A stretch of DNA of 64,000 bases from an uncultured Spirochaetaceae bacterium (lineage in GTDB: Bacteria > Spirochaetota > Spirochaetia > Treponematales > Treponemataceae). The stretch is taken from positions 19,488 to 83,487 of the forward strand of contig CACXCG010000018.1 of assembly GCA_902766125.1 (NCBI GenBank), read 5' to 3'. The stretch's first letter is position 1. The number at the start of each line of letters is the position of its first letter. Positions 24,849 to 33,587 of this stretch are shown in pieces. The notes under the pieces were generated by a model. That model saw only the letters and a list, made by a program, of their open reading frames with translations, ran no database searches and was not told the origin of the DNA. The translations under genes and the position numbers were made by a program.

Positions 24849-25814
24849 TTATTTTCCGACGATAACTTCGTAGATGCGATTTAAATCATCTTTGGTGTAG
24901 TAGTCAATGGTAATGGAACCTTTGTTGAAGTTACCCTTGAGTTTTACTTTTGCACCCAGCACTTCAATGAATTTCTGTTCGATGGCTACGTAATTAGGAT
25001 CGCGCGAATCCTGCTTAGGAGCTGAACCGCCGGCTTCTTTTGCAGCACGGGAACCACCATTGAGCAGTCCGGCTTCTGCTTCTGCCTGACGGACAGACAT
25101 ACCCTGTCCCATTATCTTACCAAACAGAACACGCTGATCTGCAGGGTTAACTACTGCAAGCAGTGCACGTGCATGACCGCTGGTAATAGAACCAGAGGCT
25201 AACGCATGCTGCATGTCTTCGGGAAGTTTTAAAAGACGCACGCTGTTTGCAACGGTAGAACGATTCTTTCCTACGCGGGTTGCAACTTCATCCTGCGTAA
25301 TGTTATCCAGTTCCATCAGGTTGTAATATGCCTGGGCTTCTTCTATGGGATTTAAGTCGGTACGCTGAATGTTTTCGATTAACGCAACTTCAAGTTTCTG
25401 TGATTCAGTATACTTTCTGAGCTGAACAGGAATGCGCTCAAGTCCAGCAGCTTTTGCAGCACGGGTACGGCGTTCACCGGCAATGATATAGAATGAACCG
25501 TCACCTGCATCTTCAATGATAACCGGAATAAGCACACCGTCACGGCGAACACTTTCGGTAAGTTCTGCAAGTTTTTCCTGATCAAAATACTGACGCGGCT
25601 GACGCGGATTTGGTTTAAGCAGTGCGGGATTAACCCACAGCGTTTTGTTTTCGTCCTGTTCAATTCCTGCAGGAAGATTATCAGATGCAGAAACAGTTTT
25701 TACCTGTACACCAGTCTGTTCTGCTTCCTGCGTAACAGGTGCCTGTGATTCCTGAGATTCTGCTTCTTCCAGAAGGGCGCTCAGTCCCTTTCCCAGTCCG
25801 CCTTTTTTAGCCAC
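24849..25814 (-). CDS. parB: Chromosome partitioning protein ParB
   Basis: A 321-residue ParB. The N-terminal GLGKGLSALL box recruits ParA. The CTP-binding ParB/Srx domain includes NPRQPRQYF and IIAGERRTRAAK (box II). The helix-turn-helix follows (ITQDEVATRVGKNRSTVANSV), and the C-terminal dimerisation domain ends the protein. It loads at parS near the origin and spreads along DNA. No parS-like 16-mer was seen in this window. It overlaps parA by eight bases. Confidence 0.95.
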   Translation of the reverse strand: MAKKGGLGKGLSALLEEAESQESQAPVTQEAEQTGVQVKTVSASDNLPAGIEQDENKTLWVNPALLKPNPRQPRQYFDQEKLAELTESVRRDGVLIPVIIEDAGDGSFYIIAGERRTRAAKAAGLERIPVQLRKYTESQKLEVALIENIQRTDLNPIEEAQAYYNLMELDNITQDEVATRVGKNRSTVANSVRLLKLPEDMQHALASGSITSGHARALLAVVNPADQRVLFGKIMGQGMSVRQAEAEAGLLNGGSRAAKEAGGSAPKQDSRDPNYVAIEQKFIEVLGAKVKLKGNFNKGSITIDYYTKDDLNRIYEVIVGK

Positions 25815-26562
25815 GGTTGATTACCTCTTCTGCAAGCTTTTCGTAACTCTTTGCACCGACACAGGCGGGATCATACAGACAGATGGGTTCTCCGCGGGAA
25901 GGAGCTTCTGAAAGACGTACGTTGCGCGGGATAATCGTATTGAATACAACATCCTTGAAATAACTCTTAACCTGCATGACAACATCCTGTGCAAGACGGG
26001 TACGGCTGTCGTACATGGTAAAGAAAATTCCGCCTATGACTAACTGCGGATTAATGCTCTTCTGAACTTTTTTGACAGTCTGCAGAAGAAGGGTAATTCC
26101 TTCAAGTGCAAAATATTCACACTGCATGGGAATAAGAACTGCATCTGCTGCAGCAAGACCGTTAAGCGTAAGGATTCCCAAAGACGGAGGACAGTCAATC
26201 AGAATATAGTCGTATTTGTCACGCAGCGGATCAATTGCTTTTTTAAGGAAGTATTCACGGTTTTCCTGATCTATCAATTCAACAGCAGCACCGGACAGAT
26301 CTATTGATGCAGTTATAATATCAAGATTCTTTACGGTCGCATGCTTGATAGCCTGCTCTGCAGTTGCAGTTTCTGCCAGAAGTTCGTAAATAGTGGGCTT
26401 ATCTTTGCTGACACCAACACCACTGGACATATTGCCCTGACTGTCAAAATCAATGAGCAGTACCTTTTTTCCGGCAAGTGCAATATATGCTCCGATATTG
26501 ATTGTAGATGTTGTCTTTCCAACACCACCTTTCTGGTTTACAAAAACAAATACTTTTCCCAT
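25807..26562 (-). CDS. parA: Chromosome partitioning ATPase ParA (Soj)
   Basis: A 251-residue Walker-type ATPase that partners ParB to separate replicated origins. The deviant Walker A is KGGVGKTT (about 11-18), the A' motif includes LLIDFDSQGN and Walker B is YILIDCPPSLGI. The length and lack of an N-terminal DNA-binding extension mark the chromosomal Soj type rather than a plasmid ParA. A TATACT box (26578-26573) ends ten bases before the ATG, so the 5' UTR is at most a few bases. It is divergent from the methyltransferase gene over 49 bp. Confidence 0.95.
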   Translation of the reverse strand: MGKVFVFVNQKGGVGKTTSTINIGAYIALAGKKVLLIDFDSQGNMSSGVGVSKDKPTIYELLAETATAEQAIKHATVKNLDIITASIDLSGAAVELIDQENREYFLKKAIDPLRDKYDYILIDCPPSLGILTLNGLAAADAVLIPMQCEYFALEGITLLLQTVKKVQKSINPQLVIGGIFFTMYDSRTRLAQDVVMQVKSYFKDVVFNTIIPRNVRLSEAPSRGEPICLYDPACVGAKSYEKLAEEVINRG

Positions 26563-26599
26563 AACAGTATTCAGTATATCATTTTGTTGAACATAATGC

Positions 26600-26611
26600 T
26601 ATAGTATTTTC
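26600..26611 (+). promoter_or_regulatory. Leaderless -10 region of the methyltransferase gene
   Basis: -10 TATAGT (26600-26605), then 6 nt to the ATG at 26612. The expected -35 position has only a weak match. The gap to parA is just 49 bp, so the two promoters must overlap. Confidence 0.5.
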
Positions 26612-27793
26612 ATGATTCTTTTTGCCACTTTTTCAAAGCCCGCAGTACCTGAAATAGACGCCTTTGGAACAAAACTGAACGGCTGCCAGAAAATACGGCT
26701 GTCCTACAACCAGGAAACCTCCAAATATGACGCAGAATGCTATACACAAACACAGTGCTTTACCTATCATGTAAGCATTCAGGAAGCAGAAGACTTTATA
26801 GAAAAACACAGCGGCACTTCGTTTAAAAACGTCGAATCCCGTACGGAATCAGAACAGATTGTAACGCTTGCAAACCGCCATGGAAAAGTCCGCCAGATCC
26901 GTCATGCGCTTAAGGCAAACGTTAAGCCCTTACACCAGGCACTGAGCGGTCACGACAGAAAAAAGCAGTATCTTTTGGAAAGCGACAGACCCTTACCGTT
27001 TTTAGTAAAGCTTGGAATTCAGACAAAAGAAGGAAAACTGATTGCACAGCGCGAAGATAAATTCCGTCAGATAAACCGCTTTCTGGAATGTCTTGAGGAT
27101 TTACTTCCGTCGCTGAACATAAAAGACAGGCCGTTACGCATTGCTGATTTTGGCTGCGGAAAAAGTTACCTGACTTTTGCCGTATACTGGTTTCTTACCG
27201 AAAAAAAACAGATTCCCGTAGAAATTATCGGACTGGATTTAAAAGCTGATGTCATTGAACACTGCAATGCGTTTGCAAAAGAATGCGCCTATGACCACCT
27301 GCACTTTTTTGTGGGAAACATTGAAGGCTTTACCTACCCCGAACCGCCGGACTTAATCATTACCCTTCACGCCTGCGACACTGCTACCGACTTTGCATTA
27401 CAGCATGCCGTAAGTGCAGAAACGACTGCAATTTTAAGCGTTCCCTGCTGCCAGCACGAAATAAACACGCAGTTAGAAAAAAATGCAAAAGCGTTTCCGG
27501 CAGACAGTCCGTTTGCACCGCTTATGCAGTACGGCATTTTACGCGAACGGTTTGCAGCCCTTGCAACCGATGCACTGCGCGCTGAATATCTTACGCAGAA
27601 CGGCTACACGGTACAGCTTCTGGAATTTATTGATGAAACGCTTACCCCAAAGAACGTGATGATACGGGCAGTAAAAAAGAATCTTTCTAATCAGAAAGCA
27701 CAGGAAGATTTTAAGCGAACAAAAGAAAGTTCTGTGGCACGGCAGGACGCACTGCTTTCTGCGTTAGGCGTAACACAGACTCTCAGCAGGTAA
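26612..27793 (+). CDS. SAM-dependent methyltransferase (Methyltransf_32-like)
   Basis: A 393-residue class I methyltransferase. The SAM-binding core is IADFGCGKSYLTFAVY (about 177-192), with EIIGLDLKADVIEHC after it. HACDTATDFAL and SVPCCQHE are characteristic of the group that includes METTL25- and GSTCD-like proteins, thought to act on RNA. An N-terminal 130-residue region has no clear domain. It converges on a Cof phosphatase with one base between stop codons. Confidence 0.82.
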   Translation: MILFATFSKPAVPEIDAFGTKLNGCQKIRLSYNQETSKYDAECYTQTQCFTYHVSIQEAEDFIEKHSGTSFKNVESRTESEQIVTLANRHGKVRQIRHALKANVKPLHQALSGHDRKKQYLLESDRPLPFLVKLGIQTKEGKLIAQREDKFRQINRFLECLEDLLPSLNIKDRPLRIADFGCGKSYLTFAVYWFLTEKKQIPVEIIGLDLKADVIEHCNAFAKECAYDHLHFFVGNIEGFTYPEPPDLIITLHACDTATDFALQHAVSAETTAILSVPCCQHEINTQLEKNAKAFPADSPFAPLMQYGILRERFAALATDALRAEYLTQNGYTVQLLEFIDETLTPKNVMIRAVKKNLSNQKAQEDFKRTKESSVARQDALLSALGVTQTLSR

Positions 27794-27794
27794 G

Positions 27795-28631
27795 CTACAG
27801 CACATACTGTTCAACAAACTGCGCAACACCGCTTTCGTTGTTTGTATACTGAGTAACAAAGTCTGCACAGTCTTTGATTGCATCAAGCGCATTCTGCATG
27901 GCAACACCGTAACCGCACTGACGGATCATGCTTTCGTCGTTCATGCTGTCACCAAAGCCCATGGTCTTTTCCACGGGAACAGAAAGATAGTCTGCAAGCC
28001 AGCGGACGGCTTCTCCCTTACCGCAGTCGGCAGGAAGAATTTCAAGGAAGTATGGCTTACTGATAAAAATGTTTGCTTTAGAACCAAGCTTTTCTTTGAG
28101 CGTTTTCTGCAGCACCTGAAGTTTTTCCGGCTCTCCGGGAACAAGCATTTTCTGAAATCCCTTTGACAAAAACGAATGATAGTTTTCTACAACCTGACCC
28201 TTTAAGTGACAGAGCTTTACGTCAAGTTCTGTCCATTCATTCATTTCTGACATGTAGATGGTTGTTGCATCGTACACTTCGGTTTTAAAGCCTGCTTCTT
28301 CTGCAATACGGTCAGCTTTCTGCAGCACTTCAGGGCTTACCATGCACTCGTGAATGCGAAGCCGCTGATGCATGTCAAACACACTTGCACCGTTTACCGC
28401 AATAACAAATCGTCCCGCTTCTATGCCGGCAACATCAAGTCTTCTTACAAACGGAAGAATGGCATCTTCTGCACGGCCGGAACACAGCACAATGTAAATG
28501 CCAAGGGCGGCGGCTCTTTGCAGCACGCGGACGGTTTTGTCATCTATCTGAGCCTGTGCGTTTAAGAGTGTGTCGTCTAAATCGAGAGCAATCAGTTTTA
28601 CATCCAGTTTTTGCTGCGGAAGTTTATGCAT
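27795..28631 (-). CDS. Cof-type HAD-superfamily phosphatase
   Basis: A 278-residue HAD hydrolase with motif I LDLDDTLLN (about 16-24), a large C2 cap and motif IV GFGDSMNDESM followed by GVAMQNALD. It is the second Cof-type enzyme in the window and is only distantly like the first. Its substrate is a phosphorylated small molecule that cannot be named. It follows ettA by 15 nt on the same strand and probably shares its transcript. Confidence 0.87.
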   Translation of the reverse strand: MHKLPQQKLDVKLIALDLDDTLLNAQAQIDDKTVRVLQRAAALGIYIVLCSGRAEDAILPFVRRLDVAGIEAGRFVIAVNGASVFDMHQRLRIHECMVSPEVLQKADRIAEEAGFKTEVYDATTIYMSEMNEWTELDVKLCHLKGQVVENYHSFLSKGFQKMLVPGEPEKLQVLQKTLKEKLGSKANIFISKPYFLEILPADCGKGEAVRWLADYLSVPVEKTMGFGDSMNDESMIRQCGYGVAMQNALDAIKDCADFVTQYTNNESGVAQFVEQYVL

Positions 28632-28646
28632 TGTCTTACCCGAATA

Positions 28647-30410
28647 CTAGCGTGTCAGCTTGCGGTACATAGTCTTATGAGGATGATCTTCATCAATACC
28701 CAGTTCCTTCTTTCTCCATTCTGCGTATTCGCTCCAGTTACCTTCAAACCACTTTACTTCAGAATTATTTTCAAAGGCAAGAATATGCGTACAGATACGG
28801 TCAAGGAAGTAACGGTCGTGACTGATTACCATTACCACTCCTGCAAACTCGTTGATTGCTTCTTCAAGGCTGCGGGTTGTAGTAATGTCAAGGTCGTTAG
28901 TCGGTTCGTCAAGCAGAAGCACATTGCCTGCTTCCTTAAACATCATGCCCATATTGAGACGGTTCTTTTCACCACCGGAAAGCACGCTGATTTTTTTGTT
29001 CTGTTCTGCAGAGCCAAAGTTAAACCATGAACAGTAAGCATGTGCATTTATTTCGCGGACTGCACCGTTAAGCGGACGGCCCTTTTCATCAACTGCACCC
29101 AGTTTAATCATGTCTGCACCACCGGAAAGTGTTTCGTAGATGGTTTTGTTGGGATCCAGTTTTGAACGCATCTGATCAACATAGACCAGTTTTACGGTTT
29201 CGCCGATTTTGATGTTACCGCTGTCAGGTTTTTCTTCGCCTTCAGTTCCGTCGGGCATCTGAACTTTCTGTCCGGCTGCAGTCGCAATCATTTTAAACAA
29301 GGTTGTCTTACCGGCACCGTTGGGACCAACAATGCCAACCACAGCACCAGCGGGAATATGGAAGTCAAGATTTTCAAACAGCACACGGTCATCAAAACTT
29401 TTGGTAAGTGCTTCTGCATCGATTACGACATTACCTAAGCGCGGTCCTGCGGGAATTGAAATCTGGCTGTCTTTAAGCAGAACACGTTTGCTTTCTTCTG
29501 CAAGCAGCTGTTCGTATTTAGTAATGTGTTCCTTATGCTTAGCCTGGCGGCCTTTAGCACCGGCATGAATCCATTCCAATTCTTCCTGCATCTGTTTTTG
29601 TCTGACCGATGCCTGCTTTTCTTCAAGCGCAAGACGTTTCTGTTTTGCTTCAAGCCATTCGCTGTAATTTCCTTTGAAAGGATATCCTTCTCCGCGATCC
29701 ATTTCCAGAATCCATCCGGCAACATTGTCAAGGAAGTAGCGGTCGTGCGTAATTGCAATAATGGTTCCTTCGTAATTCTGCAGGTGACGTTCAAGCCATG
29801 CAATAGTTTCTGCATCAAGATGGTTTGTCGGTTCGTCAAGCAGAAGAATGTCGGGTTTCTGCAAAAGAAGACGGCACAGGGCAACACGGCGGCGTTCACC
29901 ACCCGAGAGAACATCTACAACCTGCTCTGGGGGAGGACAGCGGAGTGCATCCATTGCAAGCTCAAGGTTTGCATCAAGATTCCATGCATCAGCGGCATCC
30001 AGTTTTTCCTGAAGTTCTGCCTGACGCGCACACAGCTTATCAAAATCTGCATCGGGATCTCCGAATGCTTCGTTAACTTTGTCAAATTCTGCAAGCAGGT
30101 CGGTAATGGGTTTTACGCCTTCCATGACGATTTCTTTAACCGTCTTACCTGCTTCAAGCTGCGGTTCCTGTTCCAGATAACCCATGCTGTAGCCTTCTGA
30201 CAGATGAGTTTCTCCGGTGTAGTCGGTATCAATACCTGCAAAGATTTTGAACAGTGACGACTTACCGGCACCGTTTTCGCCAATCACTCCGATTTTAGCA
30301 CCGTAGTAATACGAAATGCTGATGTCCTTAAGAACAACTTTTGTGCCATACGCGCGCGAAACGCAATCCATTGTGTAAATGATTTTTTTGTCGTCGAATG
30401 TCTTAGCCAT
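28647..30410 (-). CDS. ettA: Energy-dependent translational throttle protein EttA (ABC-F)
   Basis: A 587-residue ABC-F protein with two ATPase domains. Walker A motifs are GENGAGKSS and GPNGAGKTT; the signatures are LSGGERRRVALCRLL and LSGGEKNRLNMGMM. A P-site tRNA interaction linker lies between the domains. There are no membrane segments. The family binds the ribosomal E site and gates elongation according to ATP/ADP. The start at 30410 (MAKTFDDKKIIY) fits the family and a -10 box six bases before it. A longer upstream frame would run through a promoter and terminator. Confidence 0.95.
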   Translation of the reverse strand: MAKTFDDKKIIYTMDCVSRAYGTKVVLKDISISYYYGAKIGVIGENGAGKSSLFKIFAGIDTDYTGETHLSEGYSMGYLEQEPQLEAGKTVKEIVMEGVKPITDLLAEFDKVNEAFGDPDADFDKLCARQAELQEKLDAADAWNLDANLELAMDALRCPPPEQVVDVLSGGERRRVALCRLLLQKPDILLLDEPTNHLDAETIAWLERHLQNYEGTIIAITHDRYFLDNVAGWILEMDRGEGYPFKGNYSEWLEAKQKRLALEEKQASVRQKQMQEELEWIHAGAKGRQAKHKEHITKYEQLLAEESKRVLLKDSQISIPAGPRLGNVVIDAEALTKSFDDRVLFENLDFHIPAGAVVGIVGPNGAGKTTLFKMIATAAGQKVQMPDGTEGEEKPDSGNIKIGETVKLVYVDQMRSKLDPNKTIYETLSGGADMIKLGAVDEKGRPLNGAVREINAHAYCSWFNFGSAEQNKKISVLSGGEKNRLNMGMMFKEAGNVLLLDEPTNDLDITTTRSLEEAINEFAGVVMVISHDRYFLDRICTHILAFENNSEVKWFEGNWSEYAEWRKKELGIDEDHPHKTMYRKLTR

Positions 30411-30416
30411 AGGGAA

Positions 30417-30445
30417 AGTATAACGGAGAAAAGCAGTGCTTGCAA
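30417..30445 (-). promoter_or_regulatory. Leaderless promoter of ettA
   Basis: Minus strand: TTGCAA (30445-30440), 17-nt spacer, TATACT (30422-30417), 6 nt to ATG. A strong terminator for the upstream lipoprotein gene ends just before it. Confidence 0.75.
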
Positions 30446-30455
30446 GCAGAAGGAA

Positions 30456-30488
30456 TAAAAAAAGCCCTGCAGTATAAACCGCAGGGCT
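30456..30488 (-). terminator. Terminator of the InlB-repeat lipoprotein gene
   Basis: Minus strand stem AGCCCTGC/GCAGGGCT with a 10-nt loop and seven U. Confidence 0.85.
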
Positions 30489-30547
30489 CATAAAGTACGG
30501 CAAAATCATTGAAAAGTCAACTGTTTTTTTGTCGCATTCCACTTATT

Positions 30548-31885
30548 TTACTTCAAGCACAGGGCGGGAACTACACCCAGCTGGTTTATGTTTGTTTGCA
30601 TACTGCTTCCTCCCGCTATGCCGGACCAATCAACATCTTGGCAACTAGAACTGGCGCGGGCGGGTGTGCGCAGCCAATAAGCCGCTGCATTGCCATATTG
30701 CCGGTAAAACGCCATGTTGTTTCTCCAAACTCTATAAGCTACGCCATTAATCATGTCCAAGTCTTGGGGATTTTCGCCATAGTCGTAGGTATCATCGACA
30801 GCATAGACCGAACCGTACTTATTGGCTTGCGCAAGAGAATAATCAGTGTGCGTCCTAAAACGATCTGAAGGAGCGCCATATTGATATTCAACATCAATGC
30901 CATTGTTAACATAATAAGCGGTTTCTTTAATCGAAAGGATAAAGACTTTATCCTGTGTATCATTGACTTGACGACTAGCTAAATCATCAAATGTTTCAGA
31001 AGTAGCTTCTGATCCGTCGCTTTCATAAATCGTGTTGTCCAAAGTCGTTGTTGCGATAAGATTTTGCGCGGAACTGGTAAAGGCGCTTTGCAAAAAGCCT
31101 TTGTTTAAGAAGTCCCCCGTGTTTCCATTCAGATAATTACGCAAATCTGAATATTCCCAGTTATCGCAATTTGCGCTGCCACCACGATGAAAATAATCTG
31201 TTGTCAACGAATTTTCGGCTACCAGCAGTTTTTTACGGTCGCTTCCATAGTCTTCTTTTAAAACACGCCACTTAATCGGTTCAACCATAAAGTATCCGGG
31301 TATTTTATAATCTGGACTACCGCTGGAGGGAACCAGCGTTCCATCTGAATAATAATATCTCCAGAATCTAGCCTGTTCTCGCATGGCGTACAAGTTACCG
31401 TCGCTTCCGGGATAGTATTCAAGACCGCCCATCACAATTTTCTGGCTTTCGTCAATGACAACATCATCTGCCTTGTGACTCTGCGGAAAGTCGCCGAACA
31501 GAACATATCTTGCGTTTGTTCCATAGGTTCCGCTTGTGGTTGCAGGCAAATAGGTAACAGTTGTGTGGAAAGCATACCAGCGTGCAGTAAGCTCTATGTT
31601 TTCGGTTACCGGGGTTGCAAAATCATACAGCGCACCGTCTTTAAACCAGCACACAAAAGCGCAGTCGGTTTTTGTCGGAGCAGCAGGTTTTCTTGCAACT
31701 CCTCCCTCAGGTACATACTGTGTTGTGACAGGACTTCCTCCGTCAGTGCTGAAGGTAACGGTAAAGCGAGGACCACTTGCTCCGCCAGAAGTAACCAGAC
31801 TGTCACAGCCAGTTAGCAGCGCTGTGCCCATAAAAAGAATTGCACTTGTAAACAATACAAATGCAAGTTGTGAAAGTTTTTTCAT
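30548..31885 (-). CDS. Lipoprotein with InlB B-type repeat and DUF6273-like domain
   Basis: A 445-residue lipoprotein (LLTGC, Cys27). A single Listeria-Bacteroides/InlB B-type repeat (about 40-105; FSTDGG, then CWFKDGALYDFATPV) is followed by a large C-terminal domain. There YVLFGDFPQS, IKWRVLKEDYG, YLNGNTGDFLNKGF, YWLRTP and GVVPALCLK are the hallmarks of the DUF6273 group common in gut Firmicutes and treponemes. It is probably surface exposed and may bind host or plant polymers; that is inference. AGGAG precedes the ATG. The upstream region contains a G/C homopolymer and candidate attenuator hairpins. Confidence 0.82.
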   Translation of the reverse strand: MKKLSQLAFVLFTSAILFMGTALLTGCDSLVTSGGASGPRFTVTFSTDGGSPVTTQYVPEGGVARKPAAPTKTDCAFVCWFKDGALYDFATPVTENIELTARWYAFHTTVTYLPATTSGTYGTNARYVLFGDFPQSHKADDVVIDESQKIVMGGLEYYPGSDGNLYAMREQARFWRYYYSDGTLVPSSGSPDYKIPGYFMVEPIKWRVLKEDYGSDRKKLLVAENSLTTDYFHRGGSANCDNWEYSDLRNYLNGNTGDFLNKGFLQSAFTSSAQNLIATTTLDNTIYESDGSEATSETFDDLASRQVNDTQDKVFILSIKETAYYVNNGIDVEYQYGAPSDRFRTHTDYSLAQANKYGSVYAVDDTYDYGENPQDLDMINGVAYRVWRNNMAFYRQYGNAAAYWLRTPARASSSCQDVDWSGIAGGSSMQTNINQLGVVPALCLK

Positions 31886-31924
31886 AAACTTACTCCTGTT
31901 GAATATGAATTTGAATTTAAAACA

Positions 31925-32008
31925 AAAAGACTGCCCGGCGTACGGACAGACTTGTGTTTACGAGAAAAAAATAAAAAGGCAGATGAGTCAGCTATACATC
32001 TGACTGTA
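31925..32008 (-). promoter_or_regulatory. Structured leader with candidate attenuators
   Basis: On the minus strand two alternative hairpins compete: AGTCAG/CTGACT and CAGATG/CATCTG. A run of T (CCTTTTTATTTTTTT) follows. A second, imperfect 11-bp stem (AAGTCTGTCCG against CGGGCAGTCTT) then ends in TTTTTGTTTT. These could attenuate the lipoprotein gene or end the transglycosylase transcript. Confidence 0.45.
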
Positions 32009-32012
32009 TATA

Positions 32013-32022
32013 GGGGGGGGGG
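32013..32022. repeat. G10/C10 homopolymer tract upstream of the lipoprotein gene
   Basis: Ten consecutive G on the plus strand, C on the strand of the lipoprotein gene, directly next to TATATA. It lies where a -35/-10 spacer would be, about 128 bp before the start codon. It is the longest G or C homopolymer noticed in the window. Confidence 0.8.
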
Positions 32023-32100
32023 TATGAGTTCTGAGTAAACTGCTTAACTATTGCATCAACCGAGTTGTAAAAACTTCCCATGCGTTCATACTAGCACACC

Positions 32101-32868
32101 TTACCGTCGCATTGCAAGCAGTTTGTCGCCGTATGGAATTGTCTGGTTTGTGTAATAGGCAACAACTTCGCGGTTGAACGTATCTTCCAGAAGTGAACGA
32201 TAGGTTTCTATCTGCGAAATGTAGTTGAGTGTCTGCTGCGGAGTTCCGCCGTTACGAACTTTACTGGTACCTGCATTGTACATGGCAAGGGCTGCAATTT
32301 CGTTACCGGCTGTGTTAAGACAGAAACGCAGGTGTGACATTCCGTAATGTGCAGAGACTGCGGGATCAAAAAATTCTGCTTCGGTCAAAGAAGGAAACGA
32401 TGCTGAGTTCAGCTGAAAAAGTCCGCGGTCAATGGTGTTGTTTTTGTTAACATGCTTTGCGGTTACTTTATAATTGCTTTCTGTGTGTGCAAGTGAAAAG
32501 GCCAGTGCTACCGGTACATTGTATGCATCGGCATTCTGAAGGATAGCCAGTGCAATATCACGGCTTCCGGTTACCTGTGTGTAAAACCATTCTACTGCGG
32601 CACGACTGTCGCTCTGACGGTACAGCAAAAGACCTTCGTCTTCGCGAGAAACGGTTTCATCTTCTTCATCAGTCAAAGAGAATGACGATAAAAACAAATC
32701 TTCTTCCTGTTCAGCAGAAGCTAATGCTGAATCTACAGCCATATCCGACTGCGCAGTTTCATGGGAGGGAAGAAAAAAGAATACACCCAGGCTGGCCGCA
32801 ATACTCACCACCGAAATAATAACAGGCGTCCATACATGGTGTAAAAATGATTCACTACAAGAACTCAT
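32101..32868 (-). CDS. Membrane-anchored lytic transglycosylase (SLT domain)
   Basis: A 255-residue protein with a single N-terminal membrane helix (about 15-35), an acidic linker (about 55-95) and an SLT domain (about 105-240). The catalytic Glu is in LAHTESNYKV; NTIDRGLFQLNSASFP and ALAMYNAGTSKV are the further family motifs. It cleaves peptidoglycan glycan strands to anhydromuropeptides at the periplasmic face. The start at 32868 has GGAGG upstream; an earlier in-frame start would overlap that site. It is downstream of an unknown protein gene but has its own promoter. Confidence 0.9.
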   Translation of the reverse strand: MSSCSESFLHHVWTPVIISVVSIAASLGVFFFLPSHETAQSDMAVDSALASAEQEEDLFLSSFSLTDEEDETVSREDEGLLLYRQSDSRAAVEWFYTQVTGSRDIALAILQNADAYNVPVALAFSLAHTESNYKVTAKHVNKNNTIDRGLFQLNSASFPSLTEAEFFDPAVSAHYGMSHLRFCLNTAGNEIAALAMYNAGTSKVRNGGTPQQTLNYISQIETYRSLLEDTFNREVVAYYTNQTIPYGDKLLAMRR

Positions 32869-32890
32869 GCATTCCTCCAAAGGTTGCGCA

Positions 32891-32919
32891 AGTGTGCCAT
32901 AAATCGAAAAGTTATGCAA
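32891..32919 (-). promoter_or_regulatory. Promoter of the lytic transglycosylase gene
   Basis: Minus strand: TTGCAT (32919-32914), 17-nt spacer, CACACT (32896-32891). The short leader contains GGAGG. Confidence 0.6.
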
Positions 32920-32971
32920 GAGGAATTTTGAAGAATTTGCAGATATTGCGGTTTATTGCAAACCGTGCGTT

Positions 32972-33478
32972 TTAATACCGAACAATCTGTGTATTGTGCG
33001 ACAAAACTGCGTTATCCTGCGAAAAATACACATACTGAGCGTGTTTTCTGCTTAATTCTTCTATAAATGAGTCAGAATCTGCAGGGGAAAATCCCTGAGG
33101 AATGGCAAATCCAGCTACAGAGGTACAGTCTTTTATGCGGCGGGCTGCATGATTCATGCTTGCAGTTACGTCGGCTTTTTGTGCATCGCTTACGGGACAA
33201 TCGGTAACAGGAACCATGACGGCATACTGCTGTTTTGTTTCCAGCATTTTAAGCCAGTCTCTGAACGCTGCAAGAAATTCTTCGTTGTAGCTTTCTTCGT
33301 CCATGCCCACCAGAGACCACGAAAGGTTTACCATACAGATTTTTGCATCTGTCTGCGGTAACGCATTGCCCTTACAGTCCTCTGCTGAAACAAGGGGACA
33401 TCCGGTTACCGGAAGCGGTGTTCCGTCTAAAAAAAAGAGGGTATTGTCTTTTGTGGTAAACTGTGCAGCTAATTTCAT
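32972..33478 (-). CDS. Hypothetical cytoplasmic protein
   Basis: A 168-residue soluble protein with no signal peptide or membrane segment. I recognise no family. It alternates strands and helices (CMVNLSWSLVG, YAVMVPVTDCPV, VAGFAIPQGF, AQYVYFSQD), which could be an alpha/beta barrel fragment or a compact Rossmann-like fold. A near-consensus promoter (TTGACA-17-TATACT) ends six bases before the ATG, so it is clearly expressed and its message is probably leaderless. The lytic transglycosylase gene follows on the same strand. Confidence 0.7.
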   Translation of the reverse strand: MKLAAQFTTKDNTLFFLDGTPLPVTGCPLVSAEDCKGNALPQTDAKICMVNLSWSLVGMDEESYNEEFLAAFRDWLKMLETKQQYAVMVPVTDCPVSDAQKADVTASMNHAARRIKDCTSVAGFAIPQGFSPADSDSFIEELSRKHAQYVYFSQDNAVLSHNTQIVRY

Positions 33479-33484
33479 GGCGCA

Positions 33485-33513
33485 AGTATAGCATGTACGC
33501 GTAAGTTTGTCAA
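33485..33513 (-). promoter_or_regulatory. Near-consensus leaderless promoter of the hypothetical gene
   Basis: Minus strand: TTGACA (33513-33508), 17-nt spacer, TATACT (33490-33485), 6 nt to ATG. This is the strongest leaderless example in the window. Confidence 0.8.
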
Positions 33514-33546
33514 AAAGACAACAGAAACACCGCGCGAAGGCGGTGT
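33514..33546 (-). terminator. Probable terminator of ptsN
   Basis: Minus strand stem ACACCGC/GCGGTGT with a 6-nt loop, then a moderately U-rich run ending in five U that touches the next -35 box. Confidence 0.55.
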
Positions 33547-33587
33547 CTGGCCGAAACCAATGAGGCTATTTCTGTTGCCGGAAAAAA

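Noticed and set aside
24849..26562. Possible origin or parS site near parAB
   Set aside because: No 16-bp palindrome like the parS consensus and no DnaA-box cluster was noticed; the nearby genes give no dnaA or rpmH.
29526..30200. 224-codon open frame opposite ettA
   Set aside because: ettA is unmistakable, and the antisense protein is rich in C and F with no recognisable domain.
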